Origin: Pseudomonas reinekei
GTDB taxonomy: Bacteria > Pseudomonadota > Gammaproteobacteria > Pseudomonadales > Pseudomonadaceae
DNA: 64,000 bases
Reading direction: 5' to 3'
NCBI RefSeq assembly: GCF_001945365.1
Contig: NZ_MSTQ01000005.1
Location: 186,001-250,000, forward strand
Part shown: positions 48,176 to 58,359 of the stretch, piece by piece
Layout of the letters: the number at the start of each line of letters is the position of its first letter
Numbering within the stretch: the stretch's first letter is position 1
The notes under the pieces: generated by a model
Database searches by the model: none
What the model was told of the DNA's origin: nothing
What the model saw: only the letters and a program-made list of their open reading frames with translations
Position numbers and translations under genes: made by a program

Positions 48176-48205
48176 TGTGGCGAGGGAGCTTGCGCCCTCG
48201 CCACA
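48176..48205. repeat. REP palindrome between the NlpC/P60 gene and pilT
   Basis: The arms TGTGGCGAGGG (48176-48186) and CCCTCGCCACA (48195-48205) pair perfectly around 8 bases. It is a slightly decayed copy of the 771-type element and lies between convergent genes. Confidence 0.85.
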
Positions 48206-48221
48206 GGCAGCATTTCAATCC

Positions 48222-49256
48222 TCAAAACCCATCCGGTGACCGCGCCTTCTCCCGCGCATGCTCCCGACTGACCAAGCCCTTGGTCACCAAATCCTTCAAG
48301 CCCATATCCAGCGTCTGCATCCCCAGCGACCCACCCGACTGGATGGACGAATACATCTGCGCCACCTTGTCTTCGCGGATCAGGTTACGGATCGCCGATG
48401 TCCCCAGCATGATTTCGTGAGCGGCAATGCGCCCGCCGCCGATCTTCTTCACCAGTGTCTGCGACACCACTGCCAGCAACGACTCGGACAACATCGAGCG
48501 CACCATGGATTTCTCGTCCCCCGGAAATACGTCGACGATCCGGTCGATGGTCTTCGCCGCCGAGGTGGTGTGCAGCGTGCCGAACACCAGGTGGCCGGTT
48601 TCGGCAGCGGTCAGTGCGAGGCGAATGGTTTCAAGATCTCGCATCTCCCCCACCAGAATCACGTCCGGGTCTTCACGCAGCGCCGAACGCAGCGCCGTGG
48701 CGAAGCTGCGGGTGTCGCGGTGCACTTCCCGCTGATTGATCAGGCATTTGCGCGATTCGTGGATGAACTCGATCGGGTCTTCGATGGTGAGGATGTGGTG
48801 ATGGCGATGGTTGTTCAGGTAATCGATCATCGCCGCCAGCGTGGTGGACTTGCCGGAACCGGTCGGGCCGGTGACCAGCACCAGGCCGCGAGGCGCATCG
48901 GTCATCTTGCGGAACACCTCGCCCATGCCCAGTTCATCCATGGTAAGAACTCTGGACGGGATCGTGCGGAAGACCGCGCCGGCACCGCGACTCTGATTGA
49001 ACGCGTTGACCCGGAAACGCGCCACGCCGGGTACGTCAAAGGAAAAGTCGGTTTCCAGGTGTTTTTCGAAGTCGACGCGCTGGGTGTCGTTCATGATGTC
49101 GTAGATGAGCGCCTGTACTTGCTTATGATCCAGCGCCGGCAGGTTGATGCGTCGCACGTCGCCATCAACGCGGATCATCGGCGGCAGGCCAGCGGACAGG
49201 TGCAGATCGGATGCGCCCTGTTTGGCGCTGAACGCGAGCAATTCAGTGATATCCAT
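48222..49256 (-). CDS. pilT: Twitching motility ATPase PilT
   Basis: PilT, 344 residues, is the hexameric ATPase that retracts type IV pili. It has Walker A TGPTGSGKSTTLAAM, the Asp box with EDPIEFIHESR, Walker B region VGEMRDLETIRLALTAAETG, and the retraction motif MLGTSAIRNLIRE (AIRNLIRE). The ATG at 49256 gives the known P. aeruginosa length. pilU, usually next to it, is absent: a REP and a convergent peptidase gene follow. It is divergent from yggS with only 56 bases between them. Confidence 0.96.
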   Translation of the reverse strand: MDITELLAFSAKQGASDLHLSAGLPPMIRVDGDVRRINLPALDHKQVQALIYDIMNDTQRVDFEKHLETDFSFDVPGVARFRVNAFNQSRGAGAVFRTIPSRVLTMDELGMGEVFRKMTDAPRGLVLVTGPTGSGKSTTLAAMIDYLNNHRHHHILTIEDPIEFIHESRKCLINQREVHRDTRSFATALRSALREDPDVILVGEMRDLETIRLALTAAETGHLVFGTLHTTSAAKTIDRIVDVFPGDEKSMVRSMLSESLLAVVSQTLVKKIGGGRIAAHEIMLGTSAIRNLIREDKVAQMYSSIQSGGSLGMQTLDMGLKDLVTKGLVSREHAREKARSPDGF

Positions 49257-49312
49257 AGCGTCTCTCAATTCCAGTAGAATGCCGCGAACCTTCAGACCGC
49301 TGGCGCCTCTTG

Positions 49313-49999
49313 ATGTCCACCATAGCAGACAACATTCTCGACGTTAGTTCTCGCATACATGCCGCAACACTCGCCGCCAACCGCGCCGAAAACAGCGTCC
49401 AGTTGCTGGCCGTGAGCAAGACCAAACCCGCACAAGCCCTGCGCGACGCCTATGCCGCCGGCCTGCGCGATTTTGGCGAGAACTATCTGCAAGAGGCCTT
49501 GGGCAAACAGCTCGAACTGGCCGACCTGCCCTTGATCTGGCACTTCATCGGCCCCATTCAATCGAACAAGACTCGCGCTATTGCCGAGCATTTCGATTGG
49601 GTGCATTCCGTGGACCGTCTGAAAATCGCACAACGCTTGTCCGAACAGCGCCCTGCCGATTTGCCGCCGCTGAACATCTGCATCCAGGTCAACGTCAGTG
49701 GTGAAGCCAGTAAATCCGGCTGCACCCCGGCCGATCTGCCAGCCTTGGCCAACGCCATCAGCGCCCTGCCGCGCCTGACGTTGCGCGGGCTGATGGCGAT
49801 CCCCGAGCCGACTGAAGATCGCGCCGCCCAGGATGCCGCTTTTGCTGCCGTGCAACGCCTGCAAGCCAGCCTGAACCTGCCACTCGACACACTATCCATG
49901 GGCATGAGCCATGACCTTGAGTCGGCCATCGCCCAAGGCGCCACCTGGGTGCGGATCGGTACCGCACTGTTTGGCGCCCGCGACTACGATCGGCCATAA
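49313..49999 (+). CDS. yggS: YggS family PLP homeostasis protein
   Basis: The 228-residue protein is the single-domain PLP-binding barrel YggS/PLPBP, with the PLP lysine in LLAVSKTKPA, FGENYLQEA, WHFIGPIQSNK and SMGMSHDLESAI. It has no known enzyme activity but keeps vitamin B6 and amino-acid pools in balance. It starts the run yggS-proC-yggT, a widespread order. ATG 49313 is preceded by an in-frame TTG that gives no better ribosome site. Confidence 0.95.
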   Translation: MSTIADNILDVSSRIHAATLAANRAENSVQLLAVSKTKPAQALRDAYAAGLRDFGENYLQEALGKQLELADLPLIWHFIGPIQSNKTRAIAEHFDWVHSVDRLKIAQRLSEQRPADLPPLNICIQVNVSGEASKSGCTPADLPALANAISALPRLTLRGLMAIPEPTEDRAAQDAAFAAVQRLQASLNLPLDTLSMGMSHDLESAIAQGATWVRIGTALFGARDYDRP

Positions 50000-50034
50000 C
50001 CCATGGCTGACTCTCTTCTTTATAAGGACCTGAC

Positions 50035-50853
50035 ATGAGCAAGACGCGTATTGCCTTTATCGGTGCCGGCAACATGGCCGCCAGCCTGATCGGCGGCCTG
50101 CGGGCCAAAGGTCTGGACGCGGCGCAGATCCGCGCCAGCGATCCGGGCGAAGAAACCCGCGCCCGCGTGAGCGCCGAGCACGGCATCGAAGTGTTCGCCG
50201 ACAATGCCCAGGCCGTCGAAGGTGCCGACGTCATCGTGCTGGCGGTCAAGCCACAGGCAATGAAAGCCGTGTGCGAAGCCCTTCGCCCGAACCTGAAGCT
50301 AGGGCAACTGGTGGTTTCGATTGCTGCCGGCATCACCTGCGCCAGCATGAACAACTGGCTCGGTGCCCAGCCAATCGTACGTTGCATGCCCAACACGCCA
50401 GCCCTGTTGCGCCAGGGTGTGAGCGGCCTGTTTGCCACCGCCGAAGTGACGGCCGAACAGCGCCAGCAAGCCCAGGAGTTGTTATCTGCGGTCGGCATCG
50501 CCCTGTGGCTGAACGAAGAGCAGCAACTGGATGCGGTCACTGCCGTTTCCGGTTCCGGCCCGGCGTACTTCTTCCTGCTGATCGAGGCGATGACCGCCGC
50601 TGGCGTGAAACTCGGCCTGCCAGCCGACATCGCCGCGCAGTTGACCCTGCAAACCGCTCTGGGCGCCGCGCACATGGCCGTATCCAGTGACGTCGACGCC
50701 GCTGAACTGCGCCGCCGCGTGACCTCGCCCGCGGGCACCACGGAAGCCGCCATCAAATCTTTCCAGGCCAACGGCTTCGAAGCTCTGGTAGAACAAGCAC
50801 TGGGCGCCGCCGCACACCGCTCCGCCGAGATGGCTGAGCAACTTGGCCGCTAA
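50035..50853 (+). CDS. proC: Pyrroline-5-carboxylate reductase
   Basis: ProC, 272 residues, reduces pyrroline-5-carboxylate to proline with NAD(P)H. It has the Rossmann motif IGAGNMAASLIGGL, VRCMPNTPALL and the C-terminal signature SGSGPAYFFLLIEAM with LRRRVTSPAGTTEAAI. It lies 35 bases after yggS and 24 before yggT. Confidence 0.97.
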   Translation: MSKTRIAFIGAGNMAASLIGGLRAKGLDAAQIRASDPGEETRARVSAEHGIEVFADNAQAVEGADVIVLAVKPQAMKAVCEALRPNLKLGQLVVSIAAGITCASMNNWLGAQPIVRCMPNTPALLRQGVSGLFATAEVTAEQRQQAQELLSAVGIALWLNEEQQLDAVTAVSGSGPAYFFLLIEAMTAAGVKLGLPADIAAQLTLQTALGAAHMAVSSDVDAAELRRRVTSPAGTTEAAIKSFQANGFEALVEQALGAAAHRSAEMAEQLGR

Positions 50854-50877
50854 TCAGCACTAAATAAGGAATCAATA

Positions 50878-51465
50878 ATGCTCGGACTCAATGACGCTGC
50901 CATTTTTGTGATTCAAACCCTGGGCAGCCTGTATCTGCTGATCGTGCTGTTGCGCTTCATCCTGCAACTGGTGCGCGCCAACTTCTACAACCCGCTCTGC
51001 CAGTTCGCCGTGAAGGCCACTCAGCCGCTGCTCAAGCCACTACGCCGGGTAATCCCGAGCATGTTCGGCCTGGACATGTCGTCGCTGGTGCTGGCGCTGC
51101 TGGTGCAAATGGTGCTGTTCGCCGTCATCCTGCTGCTCAGCGGCTACTCGGTCGACGTTTTGTTCCTGGTGCCTTGGGCACTGATCGGTATCTTCGCGCT
51201 GTTTTTGAAGATCCTGTTCTGGGCGATGATCATCAGTGTGATCCTTTCCTGGGTTGCTCCTGGCAGCCACAACCCGGGCGCGGAACTGGTCCAGCAGATC
51301 ACCGAGCCGGTCCTCGCGCCATTCCGCCGGATCATCCCGAACCTGGGCGGCCTGGATATCTCGCCGATCTTCGCGTTCATTGTGCTGCAATTGCTGCAAA
51401 GCTGGCTGATCCCGCGCCTGGCTTACTACGCGCTGATGCCGAAGGAACTGTTTGGGCTGATCTAA
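50878..51465 (+). CDS. yggT: YggT family membrane protein
   Basis: The 195-residue protein has two similar halves, each with two membrane helices, and the YggT signatures RVIPSMFGLDMSSLVLALL and RRIIPNLGGLDISPIFAFIV. YggT-type proteins are linked to membrane or septum organisation and osmotic tolerance; the mechanism is unknown. A REPIN follows. Confidence 0.92.
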   Translation: MLGLNDAAIFVIQTLGSLYLLIVLLRFILQLVRANFYNPLCQFAVKATQPLLKPLRRVIPSMFGLDMSSLVLALLVQMVLFAVILLLSGYSVDVLFLVPWALIGIFALFLKILFWAMIISVILSWVAPGSHNPGAELVQQITEPVLAPFRRIIPNLGGLDISPIFAFIVLQLLQSWLIPRLAYYALMPKELFGLI

Positions 51466-51479
51466 ACCGCATCATCGTT

Positions 51480-51547
51480 CTTCGCGAGCAGGCTCGCTCC
51501 CCCATTGGAATGCGTTCCCCCTGTGGGAACGAGCCTGCTCGCGATGG
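51480..51547. repeat. REPIN between yggT and metX
   Basis: Inverted units at 51480-51504 (CTTCGCGAGCAGGCTCGCTC) and 51522-51547 (ACGAGCCTGCTCGCGATGG) have only about 17 bases between them, the shortest spacer of the set. Confidence 0.85.
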
Positions 51548-51649
51548 CTGCGCCTCGGTCTGACTGAATGAAAATCAGGCCGGACCTTTGCTTGCCGCTA
51601 AACCCACCGGTCTTTAGACTTACGCCTCATTTCAACGAGAGCAGGGTCG

Positions 51650-52789
51650 ATGCCAGCTGCCTTTCCCCCCGATTCTGTTGGTCTGGTGACGCCGCAAGTG
51701 GCGCACTTCAGCGAACCCCTGGCATTGGCCTGCGGTCGTTCGCTTCCAGCCTATGACCTGATTTACGAAACCTACGGCACGCTGAACGCCACGGCGAGCA
51801 ACGCCGTGCTGATCTGCCACGCCTTGTCCGGCCACCACCACGCGGCTGGCTATCACAGCGTCGACGACCGCAAACCCGGTTGGTGGGACAGCTGCATCGG
51901 CCCCGGCAAGCCCATCGATACCAGCAAATTCTTCGTGGTCAGCCTGAACAACCTCGGCGGTTGCAATGGCTCTACCGGCCCTAGCAGCATCAACCCGGAC
52001 ACCGGCAAGCCGTTCGGTGCCGACTTCCCGGTGCTGACCGTGGAAGACTGGGTGCACAGCCAGGCGCGTCTGGCCGATCGCCTCGGCATCGCCCAATTCG
52101 CAGCCGTGATCGGCGGCAGCCTCGGCGGCATGCAGGCGATGCAATGGAGCATCACCTACCCTGACCGCATCCGTCATTGCCTGGCCATCGCCTCGGCTCC
52201 CAAACTGTCGGCGCAGAACATCGCCTTCAACGAAGTGGCACGCCAGGCGATTCTCACTGACCCTGAGTTCCACGGCGGTTCATTCCAGGAACATGGCGTG
52301 ATCCCCAAGCGCGGGCTGATGCTGGCGCGAATGGTCGGGCACATTACGTACCTGTCCGACGACTCCATGGGCGAAAAATTCGGTCGCGGCCTGAAAAGCG
52401 AGAAGCTCAACTACGACTTCCACAGCGTCGAGTTCCAGGTCGAGAGCTACCTGCGTTATCAGGGCGAAGAGTTCTCCGGACGCTTTGATGCCAACACCTA
52501 TCTGTTGATGACCAAAGCGCTGGACTACTTCGATCCAGCGGCCAACTTCGACGATAACCTGGCAAAAACCTTCGAACACGCCACAGCAAAATTCTGCGTG
52601 ATGTCGTTCACCACCGATTGGCGCTTCTCGCCTGCCCGCTCGCGGGAACTGGTGGACGCGCTGATGGCCGCGCGCAAAGACGTCTGCTATCTGGAAATCG
52701 ACGCGCCGCAAGGCCACGACGCCTTCCTGATTCCGATCCCGCGTTACTTGCAGGCATTCGGCAACTACATGAACCGCATTACGTTGTGA
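51650..52789 (+). CDS. metX: Homoserine O-acyltransferase MetX
   Basis: The 379-residue alpha/beta-hydrolase activates homoserine for methionine synthesis. The nucleophile is in [12 protein letters not shown], with [13 protein letters not shown] earlier and the acid-base pair in [13 protein letters not shown] and PQGHDAFL. Pseudomonas enzymes of this type use succinyl-CoA (MetXS); the donor was not derived here. metW follows after 7 bases, a conserved pair. Confidence 0.95.
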   Translation: MPAAFPPDSVGLVTPQVAHFSEPLALACGRSLPAYDLIYETYGTLNATASNAVLICHALSGHHHAAGYHSVDDRKPGWWDSCIGPGKPIDTSKFFVVSLNNLGGCNGSTGPSSINPDTGKPFGADFPVLTVEDWVHSQARLADRLGIAQFAAVIGGSLGGMQAMQWSITYPDRIRHCLAIASAPKLSAQNIAFNEVARQAILTDPEFHGGSFQEHGVIPKRGLMLARMVGHITYLSDDSMGEKFGRGLKSEKLNYDFHSVEFQVESYLRYQGEEFSGRFDANTYLLMTKALDYFDPAANFDDNLAKTFEHATAKFCVMSFTTDWRFSPARSRELVDALMAARKDVCYLEIDAPQGHDAFLIPIPRYLQAFGNYMNRITL

Positions 52790-52796
52790 GAGAGCC

Positions 52797-53417
52797 ATGA
52801 GAGCTGATCTGGAAATCATCCAGGAATGGATCCCCGCCGGTAGCCGCGTGCTCGACCTCGGTTGCGGCGACGGCGAACTGCTGACCTGGCTGCGCGACAA
52901 CAAGCAAGTCACCGGCTACGGCCTGGAAAACGACGCGGACAACATCGCCGAGTGCGTGGCCAAGGGCATCAACGTCATCGAACAGGACCTGGACAAGGGC
53001 CTGGGCAACTTCGCCAGCAACAGCTTTGATGTCGTGGTCATGACCCAGGCGCTGCAAGCAGTGCATTACCCGGACAAGATCCTCGATGAAATGCTGCGGG
53101 TTGGCCGCCAGTGCATCATCACCTTTCCCAACTTCGGTCACTGGCGTTGCCGCTGGTACCTGGCGAGCAAAGGACGGATGCCGGTCTCCGAGTTCCTGCC
53201 CTACACCTGGTACAACACGCCGAACATCCACTTCTGCACCTTCGCAGACTTTGAAGCCTTGTGTCGCGAACGTGAAGCCAAGGTCATTGATCGGCTAGCC
53301 GTGGATCAACAGCATCGGCACGGGTGGGCCAGTAAGCTATGGCCTAATCTGTTAGGTGAGATCGGTATTTACCGCGTCAGCAGCCCGGGGCTTGCAGACC
53401 ATAAGGTCGCGGTCTGA
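52797..53417 (+). CDS. metW: Methionine biosynthesis protein MetW
   Basis: The 206-residue protein is a class I SAM-dependent methyltransferase fold with motif I RVLDLGCGDGELLTWL and VVMTQALQAVHYPDKIL. MetW works with MetX and is needed for full homoserine acyltransferase activity in related bacteria; its exact reaction is unclear. It starts 7 bases after metX. Confidence 0.94.
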   Translation: MRADLEIIQEWIPAGSRVLDLGCGDGELLTWLRDNKQVTGYGLENDADNIAECVAKGINVIEQDLDKGLGNFASNSFDVVVMTQALQAVHYPDKILDEMLRVGRQCIITFPNFGHWRCRWYLASKGRMPVSEFLPYTWYNTPNIHFCTFADFEALCREREAKVIDRLAVDQQHRHGWASKLWPNLLGEIGIYRVSSPGLADHKVAV

Positions 53418-53443
53418 TTCAGCACATTTCCAGGAGAACAATC

Positions 53444-53878
53444 ATGGGTCGTCTAGCGCTGTTTTTACTCACTGCCTGCCTCAGCGTCACCGCCGTGGCC
53501 GCCGACGCCATCAAAGGCGAGCGCAAGGAAACGTTTGGCGACGTCACCGTGCACTACAACACCTTCAACTCCACCTTCCTGACGCCGGACATCGCCAAGT
53601 CGGCTGAACTGATCCGCAGCAAGCATCAGGGGGTGATCAACATTTCGGTGATCAAGGACGGCAAGCCGCTGATCGCGCAGGTCAGCGGTACAGTCAAAGA
53701 CCTGACCAGCCAAAGCGTGCCGCTGAACTTCAAACAGGTCACCGAGCAAGGCGCGATTTACTACATCGCCCAGTACCCGGTGCCCCAGCAGGAAACCCGC
53801 ACCTTCGAAATCAAGGTGCAGACCGGTGACAAAATCAACACCATCAACTTCAACCAAGAGCTTTTCCCCGGCCAATGA
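53444..53878 (+). CDS. DUF4426 domain periplasmic protein
   Basis: This 144-residue protein has a signal peptide (about 1-20, ending VAA) and a single beta-rich domain with [20 protein letters not shown], the DUF4426 pattern. The function is unknown. It sits between metW and rdgB, and its stop overlaps the rdgB start by 4 bases (ATGA). Confidence 0.85.
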   Translation: MGRLALFLLTACLSVTAVAADAIKGERKETFGDVTVHYNTFNSTFLTPDIAKSAELIRSKHQGVINISVIKDGKPLIAQVSGTVKDLTSQSVPLNFKQVTEQGAIYYIAQYPVPQQETRTFEIKVQTGDKINTINFNQELFPGQ

Positions 53879-54471
53879 TCAACTTCACGCAACTCGTATT
53901 GGCCAGCCATAACGCCGGCAAACTCAAGGAACTCCAGGCCATGCTCGGCCAATCGGTGCATCTGCGCTCGATCGGCGAATTCAGCAGCATCGAGCCTGAA
54001 GAAACCGGTCTGTCGTTCGTCGAGAACGCCATCCTCAAGGCCCGTAATGCCTCGCGCATTTCCGGCCTGCCGGCGCTGGCCGACGATTCCGGGCTGGCGG
54101 TGGATTTCCTCGGTGGCGCGCCGGGTATCTACTCGGCCCGTTATGCCGACGGCAAAGGCGATGCAGCAAACAACGCCAAGCTGCTGGACGCGCTGAAAGA
54201 CTTGCCGGAAGCCGAACGCGGCGCTCAGTTTGTCTGCGTGCTGGCGCTGGTGCGTCACGCCGATGATCCACTGCCGATCCTCTGCGAAGGCTTATGGCAC
54301 GGGCGCATCCTGACCCAGGCCAGCGGCGAACACGGTTTTGGCTACGACCCGCTGTTCTGGGTGCCGGAGCGCGATTGCTCCAGCGCCGAGTTGACCCCGG
54401 CCGACAAGAATCAGATCAGCCACCGCGCCCGTGCAATGGATCTGCTGCGCCAGCGCCTGGGCTTGAAATGA
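53875..54471 (+). CDS. rdgB: dITP/XTP pyrophosphatase RdgB (HAM1)
   Basis: The 198-residue enzyme removes deaminated purine nucleotides (dITP, XTP) by hydrolysis to monophosphates. Signatures are [51 protein letters not shown] and HGFGYDPLF. It overlaps its neighbours on both sides by 4 bases, so it is translated in a coupled run. Confidence 0.96.
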   Translation: MINFTQLVLASHNAGKLKELQAMLGQSVHLRSIGEFSSIEPEETGLSFVENAILKARNASRISGLPALADDSGLAVDFLGGAPGIYSARYADGKGDAANNAKLLDALKDLPEAERGAQFVCVLALVRHADDPLPILCEGLWHGRILTQASGEHGFGYDPLFWVPERDCSSAELTPADKNQISHRARAMDLLRQRLGLK

Positions 54472-55673
54472 CCCGTGAATCGTCTGCATCGCCCCTGATT
54501 TTCGGCGGCGATGCGCAATCGCCTCGGGCGGCCCTGCCGGTGCTGCCGCCCCTGGCGCTCTACATCCACATTCCGTGGTGCGTACGCAAATGCCCTTATT
54601 GCGACTTCAACTCCCACACCGCCAGCCCCGTGCTGCCGGAAGAGGCGTATGTCGAGGCGTTGCTGGCCGACCTCGATCAGGACCTGCATGCCGTTTACGG
54701 GCGAGAGCTGAGCTCGATTTTTTTCGGCGGCGGTACGCCGAGCCTGTTCAGCGCCCAGGCCTTGGGCCGATTGCTCAAGGGCGTGGAACAGCGCATTGCG
54801 TTTGCCAGCGATATCGAAATCACGCTTGAAGCCAACCCCGGCACGTTTGAACAAGACAAGTTCGTGGCGTATCGGAAACTGGGGATCAATCGCCTGTCGA
54901 TCGGCATCCAGAGCTTCCAGCAGGAAAAACTCCAGGCTTTGGGCCGCATCCACAACGGTGACGAAGCGGTGCGCGCCGCCGGCATGGCACGTCAGGCCGG
55001 GTTCGATAATTTCAACCTGGACTTGATGCACGGTCTGCCGGATCAGTCCCTGGACGACGCCCTCGCGGACCTGCGCACCGCGATTGCCCTGAAACCGACG
55101 CACCTGTCCTGGTATCAGCTGACCCTGGAGCCGAACACCGTGTTCTGGAACCAGCCGCCGACGCTGCCCGAAGACGACACGCTGTGGGACATTCAGGAAG
55201 CGGGTCAGGCGCTGCTCGCCGAACACGGTTACGCACAATACGAAGTCTCGGCCTATGCCCTGCCCGGTCGCCCGGCGCGGCATAACCTCAATTACTGGAG
55301 TTTTGGCGACTTCATCGGCATTGGCGCCGGCGCCCACGGCAAGCTCAGTCATCCGGACGGGCGCATTGTCCGCACCTGGAAGACGCGCTTGCCGAAGGAC
55401 TATCTGAATCCGGCGAAAAGCTTCAAGGCCGGCGAGAAAGCGCTGGGCAACGATGAGATGCCGTTCGAGTTCCTGATGAACGCACTGCGACTGACCGAAG
55501 GCGTCGAATCACGACTGTACCCGGAACGTACCGGCATGACCCTGGAAAGCCTTGCCGAAGGCCGCCGTGAAGCCGAACAAAGCGGCCTGTTGCAGGTCGA
55601 ACCGTCACGTCTGGTAGCCACGACGCGCGGACAACTTTTCCTCAACGACTTGCTGCAGAAATTTCTGACATAA
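54468..55673 (+). CDS. hemW: Radical SAM heme chaperone HemW
   Basis: The 401-residue protein has the radical SAM cluster motif [10 protein letters not shown] after YIHIPW, then FFGGGTPSL and [15 protein letters not shown]. It resembles oxygen-independent coproporphyrinogen oxidase HemN, but the cluster motif lacks HemN's additional Cys after CxxxCxxC. HemW delivers heme to respiratory proteins. The ATG at 54468 overlaps rdgB. Confidence 0.95.
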   Translation: MTRESSASPLIFGGDAQSPRAALPVLPPLALYIHIPWCVRKCPYCDFNSHTASPVLPEEAYVEALLADLDQDLHAVYGRELSSIFFGGGTPSLFSAQALGRLLKGVEQRIAFASDIEITLEANPGTFEQDKFVAYRKLGINRLSIGIQSFQQEKLQALGRIHNGDEAVRAAGMARQAGFDNFNLDLMHGLPDQSLDDALADLRTAIALKPTHLSWYQLTLEPNTVFWNQPPTLPEDDTLWDIQEAGQALLAEHGYAQYEVSAYALPGRPARHNLNYWSFGDFIGIGAGAHGKLSHPDGRIVRTWKTRLPKDYLNPAKSFKAGEKALGNDEMPFEFLMNALRLTEGVESRLYPERTGMTLESLAEGRREAEQSGLLQVEPSRLVATTRGQLFLNDLLQKFLT

Positions 55674-55682
55674 GGAAATCGA

Positions 55683-56006
55683 ATGGATTTGGTACTCGAC
55701 CTGCTTGCCACCGTGTCTCGCTGGAGCCGCAGCAACCTCTCGGAAATCGCCCTGGCCCTGGTGGGTTGTCTGCTGGTGCTGTTCGGTGCAGATTTCAAAG
55801 GTTGGGTCGAGCAACGCCTGGGCAGCATCGCCGGCGCCCTGCGCGTTCCCCTGATGGCCCTGCTGTGCATGATCGGCAGCGGCGCTGCGCTGATCTACGC
55901 TACGCCATGGATCGTCAAAGGCTTGAGCCAGTTCAACAACTACAGCCTGGCGCCGGTGTTGCTGGTGGTGTTGGTGCTCATCGGTGTAGTTGCTGACCGC
56001 CGCTGA
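55683..56006 (+). CDS. DUF3392 family membrane protein
   Basis: The 107-residue protein has three hydrophobic segments (about 19-37, 53-75 and 85-103) and a start (MDLVLDLLATVSRWSRSNLS) typical of DUF3392. The role is unknown. It lies 9 bases after hemW and closes the plus-strand run that begins at yggS; trmB is convergent 34 bases on. Confidence 0.85.
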   Translation: MDLVLDLLATVSRWSRSNLSEIALALVGCLLVLFGADFKGWVEQRLGSIAGALRVPLMALLCMIGSGAALIYATPWIVKGLSQFNNYSLAPVLLVVLVLIGVVADRR

Positions 56007-56040
56007 TCTCAGCAACCCCCACAGTTTGCAGGGTGTGAGC

Positions 56041-56766
56041 TTAGGACTGTTTTTCGAACTTCAAATCCCACACGCCATGCCCAAGACGCTCGCCGCGGCG
56101 TTCGAACTTGGTGATCGGCCGCTCGGCCGGGCGTGGCACGCACTGGCCGTCTTCGGCGAGGTTGCGATAACCCGGCGCAACATTCATCACTTCCAGCATG
56201 TATTCCGCGTACGGCTCCCAGTCGGTGGCCATGTGCAAAATGCCGCCGACCTTCAGCTTGCTGCGCACCAGCTCGGCAAACGATGCCTGAACGATACGAC
56301 GCTTGTGGTGACGGCTCTTGTGCCAAGGGTCCGGGAAAAACAGCATCAGGCGATCAAGGCTGTTGTCGGCGATGCAGCGGTTGAGCACTTCGATCGCATC
56401 GCAATCGTAGACTCGCAGGTTGGTCAAACCCTGGGTCAGCACGCCATTGAGCAGCGCGCCGACACCCGGACGGTGAACCTCGACGCCAATGAAATCCTGC
56501 TCCGGCGACGCCGCTGCCATTTCCAGCAACGAATGGCCCATGCCGAAACCGATTTCCAGCGAGCGCGGCGCCGAGCGACCGAACACCTGGTCGAAGTCCA
56601 CTGGCGCGTCCGCCAGCGGCAACACGAATTTCGGTGCGCCCTGGTCCAGGCCGCGCTGCTGGCCTTCGGTCATGCGCCCGGCGCGCATCACGAAACTCTT
56701 GATGCGGCGGTGTTGGCGCTCGTCGCCTTCTTCCGTCTGGATTGGCGTGTCGTTTGATTCAGTCAT
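56041..56766 (-). CDS. trmB: tRNA (guanine-46-N7)-methyltransferase
   Basis: The 241-residue SAM-dependent enzyme makes m7G46 in tRNA. The sequence has [15 protein letters not shown] (SAM motif I), [13 protein letters not shown] and the substrate segment [16 protein letters not shown]. The ATG at 56766 is chosen over an upstream TTG. It lies 9 bases after thiG on the same strand, as in other pseudomonads. Confidence 0.96.
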   Translation of the reverse strand: MTESNDTPIQTEEGDERQHRRIKSFVMRAGRMTEGQQRGLDQGAPKFVLPLADAPVDFDQVFGRSAPRSLEIGFGMGHSLLEMAAASPEQDFIGVEVHRPGVGALLNGVLTQGLTNLRVYDCDAIEVLNRCIADNSLDRLMLFFPDPWHKSRHHKRRIVQASFAELVRSKLKVGGILHMATDWEPYAEYMLEVMNVAPGYRNLAEDGQCVPRPAERPITKFERRGERLGHGVWDLKFEKQS

Positions 56767-56775
56767 CAATGGCTC

Positions 56776-57570
56776 TTACTTGATCAGACCATCCAGCGGC
56801 GAGGAGGCGCTGGCATAGAGTTTTTTCGGCATGCGGCCGGCGAGGTAGGCCAGGCGGCCCGCGACGATCGCGTGTTTCATGGCTTCAGCCATCATGATCG
56901 GCTGCTGGGCGTGGGCGATAGCCGAGTTCATCAGCACCGCGTCGCAGCCCAGCTCCATGGCAATGGTGGCGTCGGAAGCGGTACCGACACCGGCATCCAC
57001 CAGCACCGGGATCCTGGCCTCTTCAAGGATAATCTGCAGGTTGTAGGGATTGCAGATCCCCAGGCCAGAACCGATCAGGCCGGCCAACGGCATCACGGCG
57101 ATGCAGCCGATTTCCGCCAACTGACGGGCAATGATCGGGTCATCGCTGGTGTAGACCATCACGTCAAAACCTTCCTTGACCAGTGTTTCAGCCGCCTTGA
57201 GGGTTTCGATCACGTTGGGAAACAAGGTTTTCTGGTCGGCCAGCACTTCCAGCTTCACCAGGTTGTGACCATCGAGCAGCTCACGGGCCAGGCGACAGGT
57301 GCGCACGGCCTCGATCGCGTCGTAGCAACCGGCGGTGTTCGGCAGGAAGGTGTAGCGATCCGGCGACAGTACTTCGAGCAGGTTCGGCTCGCCCTCGATC
57401 TGGCCAAGGTTGGTGCGGCGCACGGCAAAGGTGACGATCTCGGCACCCGAAGCTTCGATGGCGGTGCGGGTTTCTTCCATGTCACGGTACTTGCCGGTAC
57501 CGACCAGCAAACGCGACTGGTAAGTACGACCGGCCAGGACGAAAGGCTTGTCGCTACGAACGATGCTCAT
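56776..57570 (-). CDS. thiG: Thiazole synthase ThiG
   Basis: ThiG, 264 residues, forms the thiazole phosphate ring of thiamine from DXP, glycine-derived imine and ThiS-thiocarboxylate. The TIM barrel has the Schiff-base lysine in VKLEVLADQ, with [23 protein letters not shown] and [11 protein letters not shown]. The ATG at 57570 gives the usual N-terminus. thiS lies 52 bases upstream. Confidence 0.96.
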   Translation of the reverse strand: MSIVRSDKPFVLAGRTYQSRLLVGTGKYRDMEETRTAIEASGAEIVTFAVRRTNLGQIEGEPNLLEVLSPDRYTFLPNTAGCYDAIEAVRTCRLARELLDGHNLVKLEVLADQKTLFPNVIETLKAAETLVKEGFDVMVYTSDDPIIARQLAEIGCIAVMPLAGLIGSGLGICNPYNLQIILEEARIPVLVDAGVGTASDATIAMELGCDAVLMNSAIAHAQQPIMMAEAMKHAIVAGRLAYLAGRMPKKLYASASSPLDGLIK

Positions 57571-57622
57571 GGGAAATCCTCTGTAGGGCTTGCTGAATGC
57601 TGTGGCCATTCGGCCGGGGCGA

Positions 57623-57823
57623 CTAGCCGCCGCCGATGGCGTGCACGACTTCGACGTTGTCGCCGTCGTTCAATGCAGTAACTGCGTGCTGACTGCGCGG
57701 GACGATATCCAGATTGAGTTCGACCGCCACCCGCCGTCCGGTCAGGTCCAGACGGGTCAGCAGGGCCGCAACGGTTTCACCGTCGGGCAGTTCAAAGGAT
57801 TCGCCGTTCAACTGAATGCGCAT
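57623..57823 (-). CDS. thiS: Sulfur carrier protein ThiS
   Basis: The 66-residue ubiquitin-like protein ends in HAIGGG, whose C-terminal Gly is adenylated and converted to the thiocarboxylate that gives sulfur to ThiG. The middle [16 protein letters not shown] is typical. The ATG at 57823 is preferred over one at 57841 because it yields the compact family start MRIQLNGE. No TPP riboswitch was recognised in the short upstream gap. Confidence 0.93.
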   Translation of the reverse strand: MRIQLNGESFELPDGETVAALLTRLDLTGRRVAVELNLDIVPRSQHAVTALNDGDNVEVVHAIGGG

Positions 57824-57913
57824 GCCGGATGCCGCCATCATTTTTAGGGGCTGGCATTCTAGCCCGATCAGACTGGGCGACCCAAGCCATTCGTCATGAA
57901 ATGGACCGCGCAG

Positions 57914-58285
57914 TCAGCTCAACCGCCAGGCGGCGAGCCCCAGGCAGAACCAGCCCACCAGAAACGCCAGCCCGCCAAAGGGCGTGATGATGCCGAGCTT
58001 GCTGACACCGGTCAGCGTCAGCACATACAGGCTGCCGGAGAACAGCAGGATGCCGATGGCGAACGATGCGCCGGCCCACGTCACGAGGCGTCCGGGAATC
58101 TGCGTGGCCAGCAATGCAACACCCAATAACGCCAATGTGTGCACCAGTTGATAGGTGACGCCGGTATGGAAAATCGCCAGGTACTCGGCGCTCAGGCGAC
58201 TTTTCAGACCGTGGGCGGCAAAGGCCCCAAGGCCGACACCGGTGAAACCGAAAAAAGCGGCCAGCATCAGAAAGCCACGCAGCAT
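57914..58285 (-). CDS. DUF423 family membrane protein
   Basis: The 123-residue protein has four hydrophobic helices and the DUF423 signature GLGAFAAHGLKSRL near the N-terminus, with SGSLYVLTLTG later. The function is unknown. It is divergent from mtgA, with 74 bases between the starts. Confidence 0.88.
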   Translation of the reverse strand: MLRGFLMLAAFFGFTGVGLGAFAAHGLKSRLSAEYLAIFHTGVTYQLVHTLALLGVALLATQIPGRLVTWAGASFAIGILLFSGSLYVLTLTGVSKLGIITPFGGLAFLVGWFCLGLAAWRLS

Positions 58286-58320
58286 GAAGAACTCCAGTCA
58301 GACTCGATCAACAGGGTCTG

Positions 58321-58326
58321 TATAAT
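58321..58326 (+). promoter_or_regulatory. Consensus -10 box for mtgA
   Basis: TATAAT at 58321-58326 lies 33 bases before the mtgA start and directly follows a TG pair. A -35 hexamer is poor, so only the -10 is called. Confidence 0.5.
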
Positions 58327-58359
58327 GGCCCGCTCCACGGGTTCGGCCAAGCCATCTCT

